Part shown: one piece after another, positions 44,725 to 56,166 of the stretch
How positions within the stretch are numbered: position 1 is the first letter of the stretch
Layout of the letters: each line of letters begins with the position of its first letter
Assembly (NCBI GenBank): GCA_900074885.1
Contig: FJUW01000012.1
Location: forward strand, 1,116,001-1,180,000
Reading direction: 5' to 3'
DNA: 64,000 nt
From: Rhynchosporium graminicola
Taxonomy: Eukaryota > Ascomycota > Leotiomycetes > Helotiales > Ploettnerulaceae
The notes under the pieces: generated by a model
What the model was told of the DNA's origin: nothing
Seen by the model: only the letters and a program-made list of their open reading frames with translations
Database searches by the model: none
Made by a program: the position numbers and the translations under genes

Positions 44725-45966
44725 TTGTAAAAGTGGAATAGATCGAAGACGGCTGGTCTGCTGGATTTGTAGCCTCGTCCGCACCACGAAGTCAAAAATC
44801 GAGCTAAAACCAGCCTGAGGTGTAAATACGGAAAGTGTTGTCCAACAGCCGGTCCACCTTCTACAAAGCTCGGGGCTTTCCGGTCCGTATGCGAGTCCTA
44901 AACCAAATAGTGAGCTGGCTTTTTTGCCGACCTTGGTCCCTTATCCTTTCGTCTAGGCACTGTCCCCTTATGATAGCTTCCCCAATGCGCACTCCTCATG
45001 GTAAAGTCGAACCACGATACGCAATTTACGCGGTGGCCAGCGGAAGTGTCAGAGCAGATCTTTCGGTAAAGAAAGCACGGTTTGCAGACACCTATGGAGT
45101 CTGTGTAATAACAGATGTTATAGGCTTTTGGCATGATTGAATCCTTCCCAGATAGACTTTCGAAGCATTACTTGGTTACACTCGCAAGTACGCACGTCAT
45201 TAGCGTGGAGTTATTTTTATTACGGGAATGCCGCGGTGATGTGTTGTATCTAGTGGACAAGAGGGGTGTACGGGTCTAGAAACTCTACTTGTTCTAGTAG
45301 TAAGCAGATGTCTGAGATGGTGCGATCAAGTTATCGCTTTCAAAAATATTACGCTGTTCTGTCTGCTAAGAGTTTCAGAATGAAGGTCGACTAGGTACAA
45401 TACTTAACCGCTGTGCCTTCGTAGAAACAATAGTCTAAGAGATGGTCCTTGGTACTTCGGCTTCACCGAAAAGGCGGAAGTTTATCTGACAGGCTTTGGC
45501 AACGGATGTCGCTCAAAAAAAGTATAACAGGCGATTCCAGTCTGGAAGGTGTTTTACTTACTATTCACCCCACCCCACCCGCCCTAGTCCAAAGGGCATT
45601 TATGGGTTACTTCTTATGGGTGGTGAAGAGCCCTGCTAGAAGTAGTGCACTGGCCAGAAAATGATCACTTACATAGTTTAGAGGGGGCTTAGGAGATTCT
45701 CGAGTCTTTAACAAGTAGGTTTTCAAAACTCCAAGGACGAAATTGAGTGGTTAAACATCCTTGATTCACCACTACCCGCACATACCCATATATGCCCCGG
45801 AGCGGGGGGGGGGGAAGATAGTAGCAAATAACCCGTCCAAAAATGTTGGAAATACTCTGTAAATGGGACGGTAGGAAAGCTTATTGGAAAAGTCTATCTC
45901 ATCGGGCTTGGCGTTCGAGAACGACCAGATAACTACATGTACCAATCCCAGTATCTTCGATTCTAT
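44725..45966. other. Divergent intergenic region between the two secreted paralogues
   Basis: About 1.2 kb between the TATA boxes of the two genes. It contains a G10 run near 45,805. The 101-codon frame at 44,835-45,140 has no recognised similarity and is not supported. Confidence 0.4.
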
Positions 45967-45973
45967 TATAAAA
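45967..45973 (+). promoter_or_regulatory. TATA box of secreted NTF2-like gene B
   Basis: TATAAAA 108 bp before the ATG at 46081, followed by a C/T-rich leader. Confidence 0.55.
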
Positions 45974-46080
45974 GCATCAAATAACACATTTGACTCATTT
46001 ACCCTTTTCAACTTCTCTCCTCAAACCTATCAGAAGTTTCTCACATCAGACGTCTTACCTCTACTATTTTCGCTTCTTTC

Positions 46081-46859
46081 ATGATGGTCACCCTTCCCAA
46101 GCTTGCTGCAGCCCTAGTATTGGCAAGCACTGTCTCTGCGATTAATTTCGTTGACTATGACCCGCAGCCTGGCCTCCCGGCCCAATTCACGCCTTTCTAC
46201 AAAAAGTAAGCTCTAATTTACCTCAATACCAAGCTATCCATACAAGTTTTGTATCTCTCTTATCCCTTCCCATGGCACATAATTGACGAATATCTTATAA
46301 TAATAGTCTTGTGAATGCAGCCGAAGACCCTGCAGTCACGACTGGCTACACTGACTACTTCCCTACCGACGGCATGCAAACAACGCTCTCAATTCATTGC
46401 GTCGGTGCAGCTGGGATTCAGGCTTGCAAGAGCGGATTTCTGAGGGATGGCAGACGTCTCGTGGTAAGCTCACGTCTCTTTCTCATCAGGTTTCCGAGGT
46501 TGATTGACATGACGTAGCATTTCCCCAACATAACCTTTGTAGCAGACAACAATGCTACAGCAACTGTGTATGAGGCTCATGGCCGAATTGAGACCACGCT
46601 CAAACAAGGAAACTGTTCGCAGATTTAGTAAGCTTTGCCGCTCCTGTTACCGTTCCGGTAGGCCTCAAACACTGATGCACCGCTCGACAGTTACAAGACC
46701 CAATACACTGTCCTCAAGACCGATAAACGAGTAGAAGCCCTTCCCAATCTCTCGCTCAAACCGGAGAGACAAGTCTACTGGTATCACGACTACTATGTCA
46801 ACCCTACGAATGTTCCATCCGACATTCCTTGTGACAGTTTGAAGGGACATGATTGGTAG
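46081..46859 (+). CDS. Secreted NTF2-like protein, paralogue B
   Basis: Exons 46081-46205, 46307-46463, 46518-46627 and 46691-46859 give 186 aa. The signal peptide is MMVTLPKLAAALVLASTVSA. The mature protein reads QFTPFYKNLVNAAEDPAVTTGYTDYFPTDG, ATVYEAHGRIETTLKQGNCSQIY, then KTQYTVLKTDK and VPSDIPCDSL. It shares with paralogue A the TTxYTDF/YF block, GNCSQ[VI]Y, the T[IV]LK block and the P[ST]D[IV]PC end, as well as the introns after F-[VY]-K and inside the Tyr codon of GNCSQ[VI]Y (both phase 2). It has an extra intron, an extra Cys pair (HCVGAAGIQAC) and several N-glycosylation sites (NIT, NAT, NCS, NLS). Function unknown; the fold is inferred. Confidence 0.82.
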
Positions 46860-48391
46860 AGGGAAAACAAGGCGAAAAAAGGCTTCGGGTACTCGTAGTT
46901 ATAGCCTAGGTCTTGCACAATAGCTACGTTCTCCACCGCAGACACGAATTGAGTATTTGAGATCATATTTCAATCTGTATCTCTTGCTCTTGGTGAACCT
47001 CCATATCTCTACTAAAATTTGAGGTACAACTTCTTACTAATATACGTGTTTGAACGGGATTACATCTCAGAGAAGAACATCAAAGTCGCGTTCATAGACA
47101 AGATCTGTGGAACCACTGCCAGCGTATATCTACCAGACGACGAAGATTTTTACAAAGTAACAAAATCATCTACTATGAGAAATTAGAGTGATTGATGAGC
47201 ATAATGCCAACCTTGACGATGAATGGGAGAAGAATCGTAACCGAATCAGAATTCGTCAAATTAGAGCAGGACATTATTTTTGTGACAATCCAAGTTCGAA
47301 AATGAATCCTAGCTCTCAGCTAGAGTGATTGATCATGGGTATCAAAAGTCGTAAATGAATCTTAGGAGAATAACACAGGATCAGAATCCTCTAACTCGCT
47401 AATCGCGGTGTTTGGCTACGTCGATCTGTATGTCCATGTTTTACGGTTGGAGGAGGCTGTTGAGGATAGCCCGCTTTGCTTGTCCTAACCGAATCGACTA
47501 ATCGGGAATGAGGCCATAAAACAGTGCGGGAGCCTGCAGCTCCCTGATTGAAACCAGGCTACTAAGGTTCTTACAATTATCTCAATAACATTTCATTTAC
47601 TAACAGCATTCGATATGTTAACTCTTACTCTGTCGACACACTCCAACAGTATTAGGCATCTCCAATTCGTAAGGCAAGTATTACCAATAATTTGCAGAGA
47701 GTAGTTTTACATACGGTCTCTTTATAAGGGTCTATAGCTACTCTTCCAAACACTTAGGACTCAACGCGTTTGGCTCGGACAGTCACAGTTCAGTTAGTCA
47801 ATGGGATGCTATAAGAGTGTTGTTAATAAGTAGAATAAATGTGAGCGTATTTCGCTGTGCCTACAGTTTTATGACCAAGACGATCGTACTGTTTCTGTGT
47901 CAAGAATCACAGATGCCTTCGAAAAATGAGAACAAGAATAATTCAGTATTTTCATCAACATGGCAAGTAAACACGGAATTAAGCGAGCTTGACCTTGGCA
48001 ACTCGGAGTCACGAGGCGAGCTGTTTTGTTCGTCAACCTTTTACTATCCCTGCACGACGTGGTTGGAGACCATGGATATCCCTGAGCAATCTGCGGATCT
48101 CTGAATATAGGAGCTGACTAATCTAGGACATAAATATCCGAGGCACGGTTAACTACCAGAGTCGATAGCCAACAAAGTAGGCCAAGAACGATACGTTAAT
48201 TCAACAGGCGTTGATATCTTACAAAGGCGCTTGCTTTCCTTCATTTACCATCACGAGAATTGTCACTCCTGACATTCAGGAGGAGATCTAGTCTGAAATT
48301 TGGGATTCGAAGACAAGCAACGTACCTATTACCTCTGACCACAACCCACATCCAAAGCAAGTGAAGCCAGCAAAACCCATTCCTCGGCAAA
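46860..48391. other. Gene-free interval
   Basis: 1.5 kb. The middle (47,000-47,900) is AT-rich with repeat-like texture and short stop-bounded frames. A 95-codon frame at 47,817-48,104 is not protein-like. I found no pair of LTR ends with a matching duplication here. Confidence 0.4.
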
Positions 48392-48766
48392 ATGCCCATC
48401 CTCAATCTAGCATTTCTCATCCACGCTCTCCTCGAAGTCCCGGCAGCACTCAACTTCTTCTTCCGGCCTAACGAACAACTCTCGTTACCTGCACCACAAG
48501 CTCATGCTATCATCCGACAATATGCCGTTTTACTAATGAGTTCGAACATCATTGCTTTGATATTCGCGTTCCGTCCTGTGGATGAGACGAGTAGGAGAAT
48601 TGCTGGAGCGTTGGCTGCCTATCATGCTGCGCCTTTGGTCAGAGCTATAGCGAGGATTGCATCTAGTGGAGGGGGTTATGGGAAGGGACTTGGAGGGCCT
48701 TGGGTTCATGCTGTGTTGCATTGTGGTGCTTTGGGAGCTCTGGGCTGGTTGTTTTTTAGGCCGTGA
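48392..48766 (+). CDS. Small integral membrane protein, conserved-looking, unknown function
   Basis: An intronless 124-aa frame with ATG in good context (GCAAAATG). Hydrophobic segments: ILNLAFLIHALLEVPAALNFFF (1-25), YAVLLMSSNIIALIFAF (about 45-61), RRIAGALAAYHAAPLVRAIARI (about 67-90) and WVHAVLHCGALGALGWLFF at the C-terminus. Four TM helices are likely. The HALLEVPAALNFF..PHAxxIxRQYA layout is seen in short fungal membrane proteins that I cannot name. It converges with BUD22, 220 bp apart. Confidence 0.72.
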   Translation: MPILNLAFLIHALLEVPAALNFFFRPNEQLSLPAPQAHAIIRQYAVLLMSSNIIALIFAFRPVDETSRRIAGALAAYHAAPLVRAIARIASSGGGYGKGLGGPWVHAVLHCGALGALGWLFFRP

Positions 48767-48986
48767 GGGGTGTAAACTGAAACAGCGCATAGGGAGGGCC
48801 TTTGGGGGAAATTAAATTGCTGCAAACAACTAGTCCGAAGCAATTTTTCGGGGCGCAACTCGGACTGATAATAATGCCGAAGAATTTTCGGATGCGTAGG
48901 AGGTTGACAAAACGCAATTGCCCCTTCCAAATAAGAACAAGGCGGTTATAATCACTTCGCATATTTTCATGGGTATCAAACCTAAC

Positions 48987-50396
48987 TCAATCAAAAATGA
49001 CCTTCTTGCCTTGGAATGTGGCAGTCTTCTTCTCCTCCTTCGCTTTCTTCGCTGCCTGCCAACTAGGATGTAATACGCCGACATCATCTCTCCTCTTTTC
49101 ACGAATCCGAGGTTCCACGGCAATGGCATTTTCTCCTGTGACCTGGCTGAATTCTCGCTGTCTACCCCCTCTGTCGTTACCGGCTCTTCCTCTAGCACCT
49201 CTACCTCTTTCGCTATCAGTAGCACCTCTCTTCGCATCCCACCCGTCGCCCTTCTTTTTTCCCATCTCTGCGGCAGGTGGTAAACCTCTCTTAATGTGAT
49301 TTGCGCCTGTGCCGTGCTTCTTCTCTGCTATTGCCCGTCGCGCCATTTGACCAGGTCTATTCTTTTTGACCGGAGGAGGGGCATCGTCGAAATCCGAAGC
49401 AGCAGATTCAGATCCTGACCAATATCCGCTGTTCAGACTAGGCAAGAAGGTAGACCCCCTCGGAGCGCTTAAAGGCACTTTTGGTTTCAAACTTTTTTCT
49501 CGCCCCGGTTTTGGCTCGGGGGATTGTGACTTGAGCACCTGGGCAGTGGAATCGGATGAGGGTGAGGGTGATATGGAGAGTGATAGTCTTCCTCTCTGAG
49601 CCAGCTTTCTTTCGATGGCATATTTTTCTTCGTCAAAGCTTTCTTCGTCAGACGATCCTCCTAGTAGTGCATCGTAGCGGGCCAGTTCAGCTTCAGAATC
49701 TATATCGTCATCACCACTGCCCTCATCGTCTCCTGGGGATTCAAAGCCTTCCCATGCAAGCTCCTTTGTTGCTCCCCTCTTTAGCTGAGGGTCCTCGTTT
49801 TCTGGTTCGAAATCTTCATCGTCTGAGTCTTGCCGCTGTGATAATCCGATCGGATTTTGCTTCATTATCCCCTTGACTTCCTCCTTCTTCGCTGCTGATT
49901 TCGCTTTGCTTGTGACTGCTGGAGGTGGAATTCCCATCGCAATATACATCCCAGTGATGATGTGCGGCATGGCTTCTTTGACCGCCTTCGTGTTCAGCAT
50001 CCCGCTGAATACATTATTTGACGCTGCAATCATCTCCTCTGACATCTCGGGCCTGGGTACCGTCTTTCTGACCTCCTCTGGCAGCACATCGCTCTCTGCA
50101 AAACGTTTGACCTTCAAAAGTGTTTTGTTCAAATGCGCCTCTGTTGCCTGGTCAAGATTGATCGCCTTCAAAGCTTCGATCTCTCGGTTTGTGCGTACAA
50201 TTTCTTCGCTATTCTTCTCTGTCTTTGCGATCTTCAGTCGATTTCCTAGTTTCTGCCGCTGGAATCCTTTCGCCGTTTTGAGGGCTCGGTGGAGGATTTT
50301 CTTGCTCTGCGCGAGCCTCTCCTGGGCATCTTCTCTGCGGGCATCCTCGATACGGTTGCCGCTCCCTTCAACGGTGGGTCTCTTTCGTTTCGGCAT
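48987..50396 (-). CDS. BUD22: BUD22-domain rRNA-processing protein
   Basis: Nucleolar factor for 18S rRNA maturation and 40S biogenesis (yeast Bud22, human SRFBP1). A single exon of 469 aa starting MPKRKRPTVEGSGNRIEDARREDAQERLAQSKK, an N-terminal coiled coil (ILHRALKTAKGFQRQKLGNRLK, EIEALKAINLDQATEAHL). The middle is acidic and serine-rich (DSDDEDFEPENEDPQ, DDEGSGDDDIDSEAE). The C-terminal signature is LHPSWQAAKKAKEEKKTATFQGKKVIFD, the hallmark end of the family. An RG-rich stretch (ERGRGARGRAGNDRGGRQRE) precedes it. It shares a 267-bp divergent spacer with the SDR gene. Confidence 0.93.
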   Translation of the reverse strand: MPKRKRPTVEGSGNRIEDARREDAQERLAQSKKILHRALKTAKGFQRQKLGNRLKIAKTEKNSEEIVRTNREIEALKAINLDQATEAHLNKTLLKVKRFAESDVLPEEVRKTVPRPEMSEEMIAASNNVFSGMLNTKAVKEAMPHIITGMYIAMGIPPPAVTSKAKSAAKKEEVKGIMKQNPIGLSQRQDSDDEDFEPENEDPQLKRGATKELAWEGFESPGDDEGSGDDDIDSEAELARYDALLGGSSDEESFDEEKYAIERKLAQRGRLSLSISPSPSSDSTAQVLKSQSPEPKPGREKSLKPKVPLSAPRGSTFLPSLNSGYWSGSESAASDFDDAPPPVKKNRPGQMARRAIAEKKHGTGANHIKRGLPPAAEMGKKKGDGWDAKRGATDSERGRGARGRAGNDRGGRQREFSQVTGENAIAVEPRIREKRRDDVGVLHPSWQAAKKAKEEKKTATFQGKKVIFD

Positions 50397-50663
50397 TTTG
50401 CGAAAAATTTGACAGGTTGACTTCCGCGAGAAATGTTCAGCCTTATGATATTTATTTTGGAGAACGCTAGACCCGAATCAAAGCATGGTGAAGGCAGAAT
50501 CTGACCGCCTAGGTAATCCAGCCAGAGTATCGGAAGTGGGGAAACCTGTTAGTGACATCAAGACGTCAATAGGTTCCAAATAAATTGAAGCTGTTGTAAG
50601 TTACGGATAAGTATAATTTCCTTTTGCTTTCCCAACATTCCCATTGTCAAAATTCTCCTCAAA

Positions 50664-51711
50664 ATGGCGACAACTTCCATCCAAGCACCAAACCTTTTCA
50701 ATGTCAATGGCCTCGTTGCGGTCATTACAGGAGGAGGCAGTGGTCAGTCCTGACAGCCCGGTGAAATTTTGCAAAGGATATCCTAACAAGTGTAAGGAAT
50801 CGGTCTGATGATGGCTAGAGCTTTGGCACTCAATGGTGCATATAGAATCTATATCATAGGCAGACGCAAAGATGTTCTCGAGAAAGCAGCTCAATCAGTT
50901 GGTACGAAGAATATCATCCCACTCGTTGGAGACGTAACCTCGAAGGAAACTCTGGCCTGCCTCGTCGCAACTATCAAGTCAGAAGTGGGCTACGTAAACG
51001 TCCTCATTGCCAACTCGGGTATACTAGGCCCCCAAAAGTCCATACCGATCACAGCCGAGTCAAGCATTGCGGATTTCCAAAAAGCGTTTGGCGAAGCCAG
51101 TTTCGAGGAATATGCTGCCACATTCGAGCTGAATACCGTTGCTGTCTGGTTCACAGTGGTTGCGTTTCTTGGACTCTTGGATGAAGGGAACAAGAAGGGC
51201 AATGTGGAGCAGAAGAGCCAAGTCATTGCAACTAGCAGTATTGGAGGCTTCAACAGGGCAGTTCCTGGTGGATTTGCTTATGGACAAAGCAAAAGTGCAA
51301 CTATCTTAATGATGAAGCAGCTGGCAACTGGCCTGGCACCACACGGTATTCGCTCCAATGCTCTTGCGCCAGGATGTAAGTTTCTGTTCAATATTCATAC
51401 ATGCGGTCTTTCGCTAGAGTCAAGTGACACCAGAAGTCTACTCCGAAACTGTCACATGTTCCCCTTCTACTTTCTTATTCCTATGTTCCGACGATGTCTG
51501 ACTTCCAAAAGTGTTTCCCTCCGAATTGGCTGCCGGTATCATTGGTGATGGTATTTTTCCCAGATCAGTGATACCTCTCGAAAGAGTTGGCACAGAGGAG
51601 GACATGGCTGGAGTTATTCTGTTCCTTACCAGCAGAGCTGGTGCTTATCTTTCTGGTACGGTACTACTGGTCGATGGTGGAAGATTGAGCTTGATGCCTG
51701 CAACGTACTAG
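50664..51711 (+). CDS. Short-chain dehydrogenase/reductase (SDR)
   Basis: NAD(P)-dependent oxidoreductase of the classical SDR type, 285 aa. Exons are 50664-50742, 50797-51375 and 51512-51711. The nucleotide-binding motif TGGGSGIG (22-29) is split by intron 1 inside a Gly codon. NSG at 99-101 corresponds to the NAG motif. The active site has Ser173/174 (ATSSIGG) and Tyr188-x3-Lys192 (YGQSK). The end reads IPLERVGTEEDMAGVILFLTSRAGAYLSGTVLLVDGG, the usual substrate-loop and C-terminal block. The substrate is not predictable. Intron 2 is rather long (136 nt); the acceptor TTCCAAAAG gives PGLFPSELA. Confidence 0.92.
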
Positions 51712-54109
51712 GGAGAGTAACAATACTTCAAGATAATCTGCGGATACTGGGAACTTCATCGGTGATACAATATTGCTGTAGCCATCTCTGCGAAAGATTT
51801 GTGTGCTCAATGCCTTACATTCCCGGATTCTGATGATAGCCCGAATCCCAACAAAAGGAAAATGATCAGCGCTCGAATCACGAGACAACTACATTTGAGT
51901 GGCGCTTCACACCGGGCGCACTGCTCATCTTCAAATTCTTTCATTTTCAATGTGGATGTTTCTTGAAAGTCTTGCATCACAAAGAAGCTCCGTCGAATGT
52001 GCAAAAGGAGTACGTTGGTCAGAGAAATATTCTGCCCCTTCAGGGGCGTGAAAACGTGGCTCATTTGCATCCCTATAGTTGCGGGCTCTATGGTAATCTA
52101 AAAGTTTGAGGCTGAATCCTCAGTGTCATGCATAAGATTGCCATGCTCTTACTTCCCCTCATTCGGCTCACGGGCATTGAAATTTTTCTTGGTGCCGTGG
52201 TCCTTACAGCGTCAATACCATATCCAGCTGGGTCTTGCATGGTCTTTTCCTACCCAGCCGATGGACTGAAATCAACGACATCCATATGAGGTATCTTAAG
52301 ATATAGTGATTATAGGCTCAACCATGAAGACTCTATGTGTTAACACTGCTCGGCCAAACGCGTATATTCAGCCTGCGGTTTCACCTGTAAGTATTCCGCG
52401 TGGTGTTACCCGACGATCTCTGGGATACTGAGCCTCAGGAACCTCGGAAAATGTCTATTCTGAAAGGAAGCCCCTGTAGTTAAGATCGTTCTAGCCGCCT
52501 TTCCATTGCTCACTGGCCAGATGCGACCAAGGATCGGAACACGACCAGGGACTGTCGACACGGTCGTTGCGCGGCTGTGGAAATATTTAATCTTTCTAAA
52601 CAAGTGCCGATGGCTCTCGGAATACCAGATTTTACAACATCGTGATGAACAAAGGTCGAGATTGATGCTAAGATTGACTCGAATTCACTGGTCTCTAGTC
52701 GATACGTGCATGCTGGCGGCTGAATATCTGTTCTTCCTGGGTAACTGGGTTAGTATACTGCACCAAGAATCTGGCTGGAATCTATATCTTGTCTAATATC
52801 AGCATGGATGGTAATATTGATTGAGCAGCCGTGGTAGTCAGGAGTGGTGATGATCTCGAATACAAATCAGTCATATCAAGGTTAATATGACTGGCAAGTT
52901 AGGAAAGCGCCGCAGCTATACCTGGAACTACTTTTTGTTGGATGGAGTTCCTCATTGGCTGTCTACTTGGGACTTAAAACACTGCAATCGGATGTATTAA
53001 GAGGAGAACATTAGAAGGACCAGAAGCAGAAGTATCGGCGAGTAGTAATTGGACTATGCTCGCTGTCCTAGCGACCTCGCTTAGGGTTTTCTTTGTTTGG
53101 GGGCAGCAGGACACATGGATGAGGACATCATACTTAACCTTCGGCAACTATCCGAGATACGGCTGAAAGTATATTTCTGTATGAATTTCAGGCAAATGAA
53201 TCTGTCTTCATTGGAGAGGCGACATTTCTCGATTTACTAGATCTTATGACTTCTGGCTAAATTTCCATCATAGACTCTCGCCACGAAAAGAGATCATGTG
53301 CAACAACGAAATGTGATCTTTAGGCCATGCTATCCGAACATGACCAAGGAATTGGAGTTAATTGAATACTGTATCATGGTAACTAGCGTTGTTTCTGTCC
53401 GAATTCCAAATGGAACACAACCAGAGCTGAATACTTTCACAACCGAATTGGCAGTTCAGTATTGAAATCATGGTAAGCTCGTATCTAGTGGCATTGAAAG
53501 GTAAAGCGAGGGTCATAGAGATGTATCCGAGAAGTGGACAAAAGAAAGGAATGCAAAGTGTTACCGGAAGATGGAAAGTTTGACAGCAAGCATGTGGTTA
53601 CCAGCGAACGGTGCCAATTGAGTCTACCCGATATGAAGAATTCTATCTTTAAATTAGGAATTATAAGGTTCTGACAAACTGCCTGAAAGTCTTGAATGGG
53701 AACTTTGACAACAAATTGCTGGCTGAATGTCAGTCCCCTGCTTGAAACCTCAGTGGCGTATGGGTCTGATGTTTCCCCGCGCCGTTCCCCGTGTTCAACC
53801 TCATACTGCGTGTAAGAGGCGCAAGGAGCCTTTATCTGGGGCACTTCCAAGCCTTGAACTTCAGTAACTAGCTTGCTTACCAAGTCTAGACAGTCTTGAC
53901 TCTAGCGGGTCGTTCTGATATTCGTGTATCGAGATACATTCTCTAAAAAGCGGAGCAAACCAAAAGTCCATTTCTTATTCTTGCATTCCGGATGTATGAA
54001 AGTGTGCTTTCAGAGCATTGGGGCTGCATTAGATCATCATAAACTCAGCAACTGGGTAGCTGAAGAACGCTGATATACTATTGAGTATAGTTCAGGATCT
54101 CGTTGATCA

Positions 54110-54115
54110 GGCTAA
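54110..54115 (+). promoter_or_regulatory. GGCTAA, XlnR/XYR1-type motif
   Basis: Matches the GGCTAR/GGCTAA core recognised by the fungal (hemi)cellulase activator XlnR/XYR1, 463 bp upstream of the GH7 start. A single hexamer, so weak evidence. Confidence 0.3.
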
Positions 54116-54506
54116 TCTTCGAATAGGCGTTACCAGACTTCCGACCTGCATTATCAAGATGTGGCATTCATTGTTATAGGTTAAATTGAAACATTCAAGA
54201 AACAAACTGTGTCCTGGTTGGGTACTCGCCCAGGAAATTTCTGGAGTAGCCCCATACAGCTTCCGCGCCCCGAAAATGTTTCACCGTGACAATCTCGTGT
54301 GTGTTGACTCCGTAATAACTCAAGGCTGCATATGACCTCCTACCAATATGGGTTATACGCATCCAACTCTTTGGCGCCTTGAGTTTGTGGGTCAATTATC
54401 TATTCCGGCTGCAAAGAAACACGCGGGAACTCTTCCCGAGTTTCCACCCGTTGATGAAGTATTGCCGAGCAAGAAGTAAATACGCGAAGGTAAAGGGGAG
54501 CTTCCA

Positions 54507-54512
54507 TATAAA
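54507..54512 (+). promoter_or_regulatory. TATA box of GH7 gene
   Basis: TATAAA in CCATATAAAGAACG, 66-71 bp upstream of the ATG at 54578. Confidence 0.6.
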
Positions 54513-54577
54513 GAACGTCGGCGCACGATATCAGGTCTTTCACTCAGTACCCAAGACCAGCAACACATTCCTTCATT

Positions 54578-56166
54578 ATGGTTTCATCTGCTATTGCTCT
54601 CGCTTCGCTCTTCGTTGCTGCCAGCGCTCAACAGGCTGGTACGCTGACCCCCGAGACCCATCCTCCTCTTCAGGTGAGCGTCTGCACAGCCAGTGGATGT
54701 ACAACTTCGGCTGCGTCAATTGTTATCGACGCCAACTGGAGATGGCTTCACACCACTTCCGGCTACACCAATTGCTATACTGGAAATGCATGGAACGCAA
54801 CCGCCTGCCCTGATGGCGCAAAGTGTGCTACCAATTGTGCTCTTGATGGAGCAGAATACGGCAGTACCTATGGTATCACCACTACCGGGAATGCTCTCAA
54901 GCTCCAGTTTGTTACCAAGAAGGGTGAATCGACCAACGTCGGCTCTCGAACATATCTGATGGCCCCTGGTAGCACAACCAAATATCAGATGCTCAAGCTC
55001 TTGAACAAAGAGTTTACATTTGATGTGGATGTGTCCCAGTTGCCTTGCGGATTGAACGGTGCTCTCTACTTCTCTGAGATGGATGAGGATGGTGGGATGT
55101 CGAAGTTCTCGACAAACAAGGCCGGAGCCAAGTAGTACGTTTCATCTTTCTTTTCCGTTGTAGGGATGTTTAACGTGGCTCTGAAAGATTCTCGGAGAAG
55201 CTTTACTGACTCGTTAAATCATCACAGCGGAACCGGTTACTGTGATGCCCAATGTCCTCGGGATGTAAAGTTTATTAATGGACAGGTAAGTTTAGTCGGA
55301 CTCAGACGTCTGATTTCCCACAAATACGGTGCAGCTAACTTTCTCATCAAGGCCAACTCTGTTGGCTGGACACCCGCGGACAACGATGTCAATGCCGGTG
55401 GCGGACAATATGGGTCTTGCTGCAATGAGATGGACATTTGGGAGGCAAATTCCATCTCAACAGCTTACACCCCGTAAGTGAGATTCTGATATTCAAATCA
55501 AGGTGTATATAAGGTTGACATTCTTGCGATAGTCATCCTTGCTCGGTCGTCGGGCAGGTTCGATGCCAGGGAAAAGATTGCGGTATTGGAGCTCGGTACG
55601 AGTCTATGTGCGATGCTGATGGATGTGACTTCAACTCTTACCGCATGGGTGACACCGAGTTCTATGGACCGGGAAAGAAAATCGACACCACCAAGAAGAT
55701 GACAGTGGTCACCCAGTTCATTACCAGCGACAAAAGCGATACCGGCACTCTTGTTGAGATAAAGCGATTCTATGTCCAGGGCGGCGTGACCTTTGCCAAC
55801 TCAGAGTCCGCTGTACCAAACGTCCCTGGCAATTCCCTTACCGATACCTTCTGTGACGCTCAGAAGGTTGCTTTCGGCGACAACAACATGCACAAATCCA
55901 AAGGAGGATTAGCCGTTATGGGTGCGTCTTTGAAGAAGGGCGTTGTGCTTGTCATGTCCATTTGGGATGATCACACAGCGGGCATGCTCTGGTTGGATGC
56001 TCCATACCCACCAGAGAAGGACGCCAGCTTGCCAGGTGTTTCCCGAGGATCGTGCAGCAGAGACTCTGGAGATCCAAAGGTTGTGGAAGCCGATTCACCA
56101 AACGCCTCTGTCACGTATTCAAACATCAAGTGGGGTCCTATCGGTTCCACATTCAAGGCTCTATAG
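54578..56166 (+). CDS. GH7 cellobiohydrolase (Cel7A/CBH I type), no CBM
   Basis: Secreted reducing-end-acting cellulase. Exons 54578-55134, 55228-55285, 55352-55473 and 55533-56166 join in phase, 456 aa. The signal peptide is [17 protein letters not shown], followed by [14 protein letters not shown], the standard mature start. Substrate-tunnel motif [17 protein letters not shown] and [13 protein letters not shown] are present. The catalytic cluster EMDIWE gives Glu231 (nucleophile), Asp233 and Glu236 (acid/base). Further family blocks: [54 protein letters not shown]. The chain ends [15 protein letters not shown], with no Ser/Thr linker or CBM1. The short Cys-containing loops favour CBH over endoglucanase, but activity is inferred. 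Confidence 0.95.

Larger units (their letters stand above)
51712..54577. other. Gene-free interval upstream of the cellulase
   Basis: 2.9 kb with no supported gene. Frames at 52,506-52,796 (+) and 53,485-53,883 (-) have no recognised similarity, and the latter starts only at TTG. The proximal 500 bp holds the cellulase promoter elements listed separately. Confidence 0.4.

Noticed and set aside
53485..53883. 132-codon minus-strand frame upstream of the cellulase
   Set aside because: No ATG near its start and no family resemblance; likely chance.
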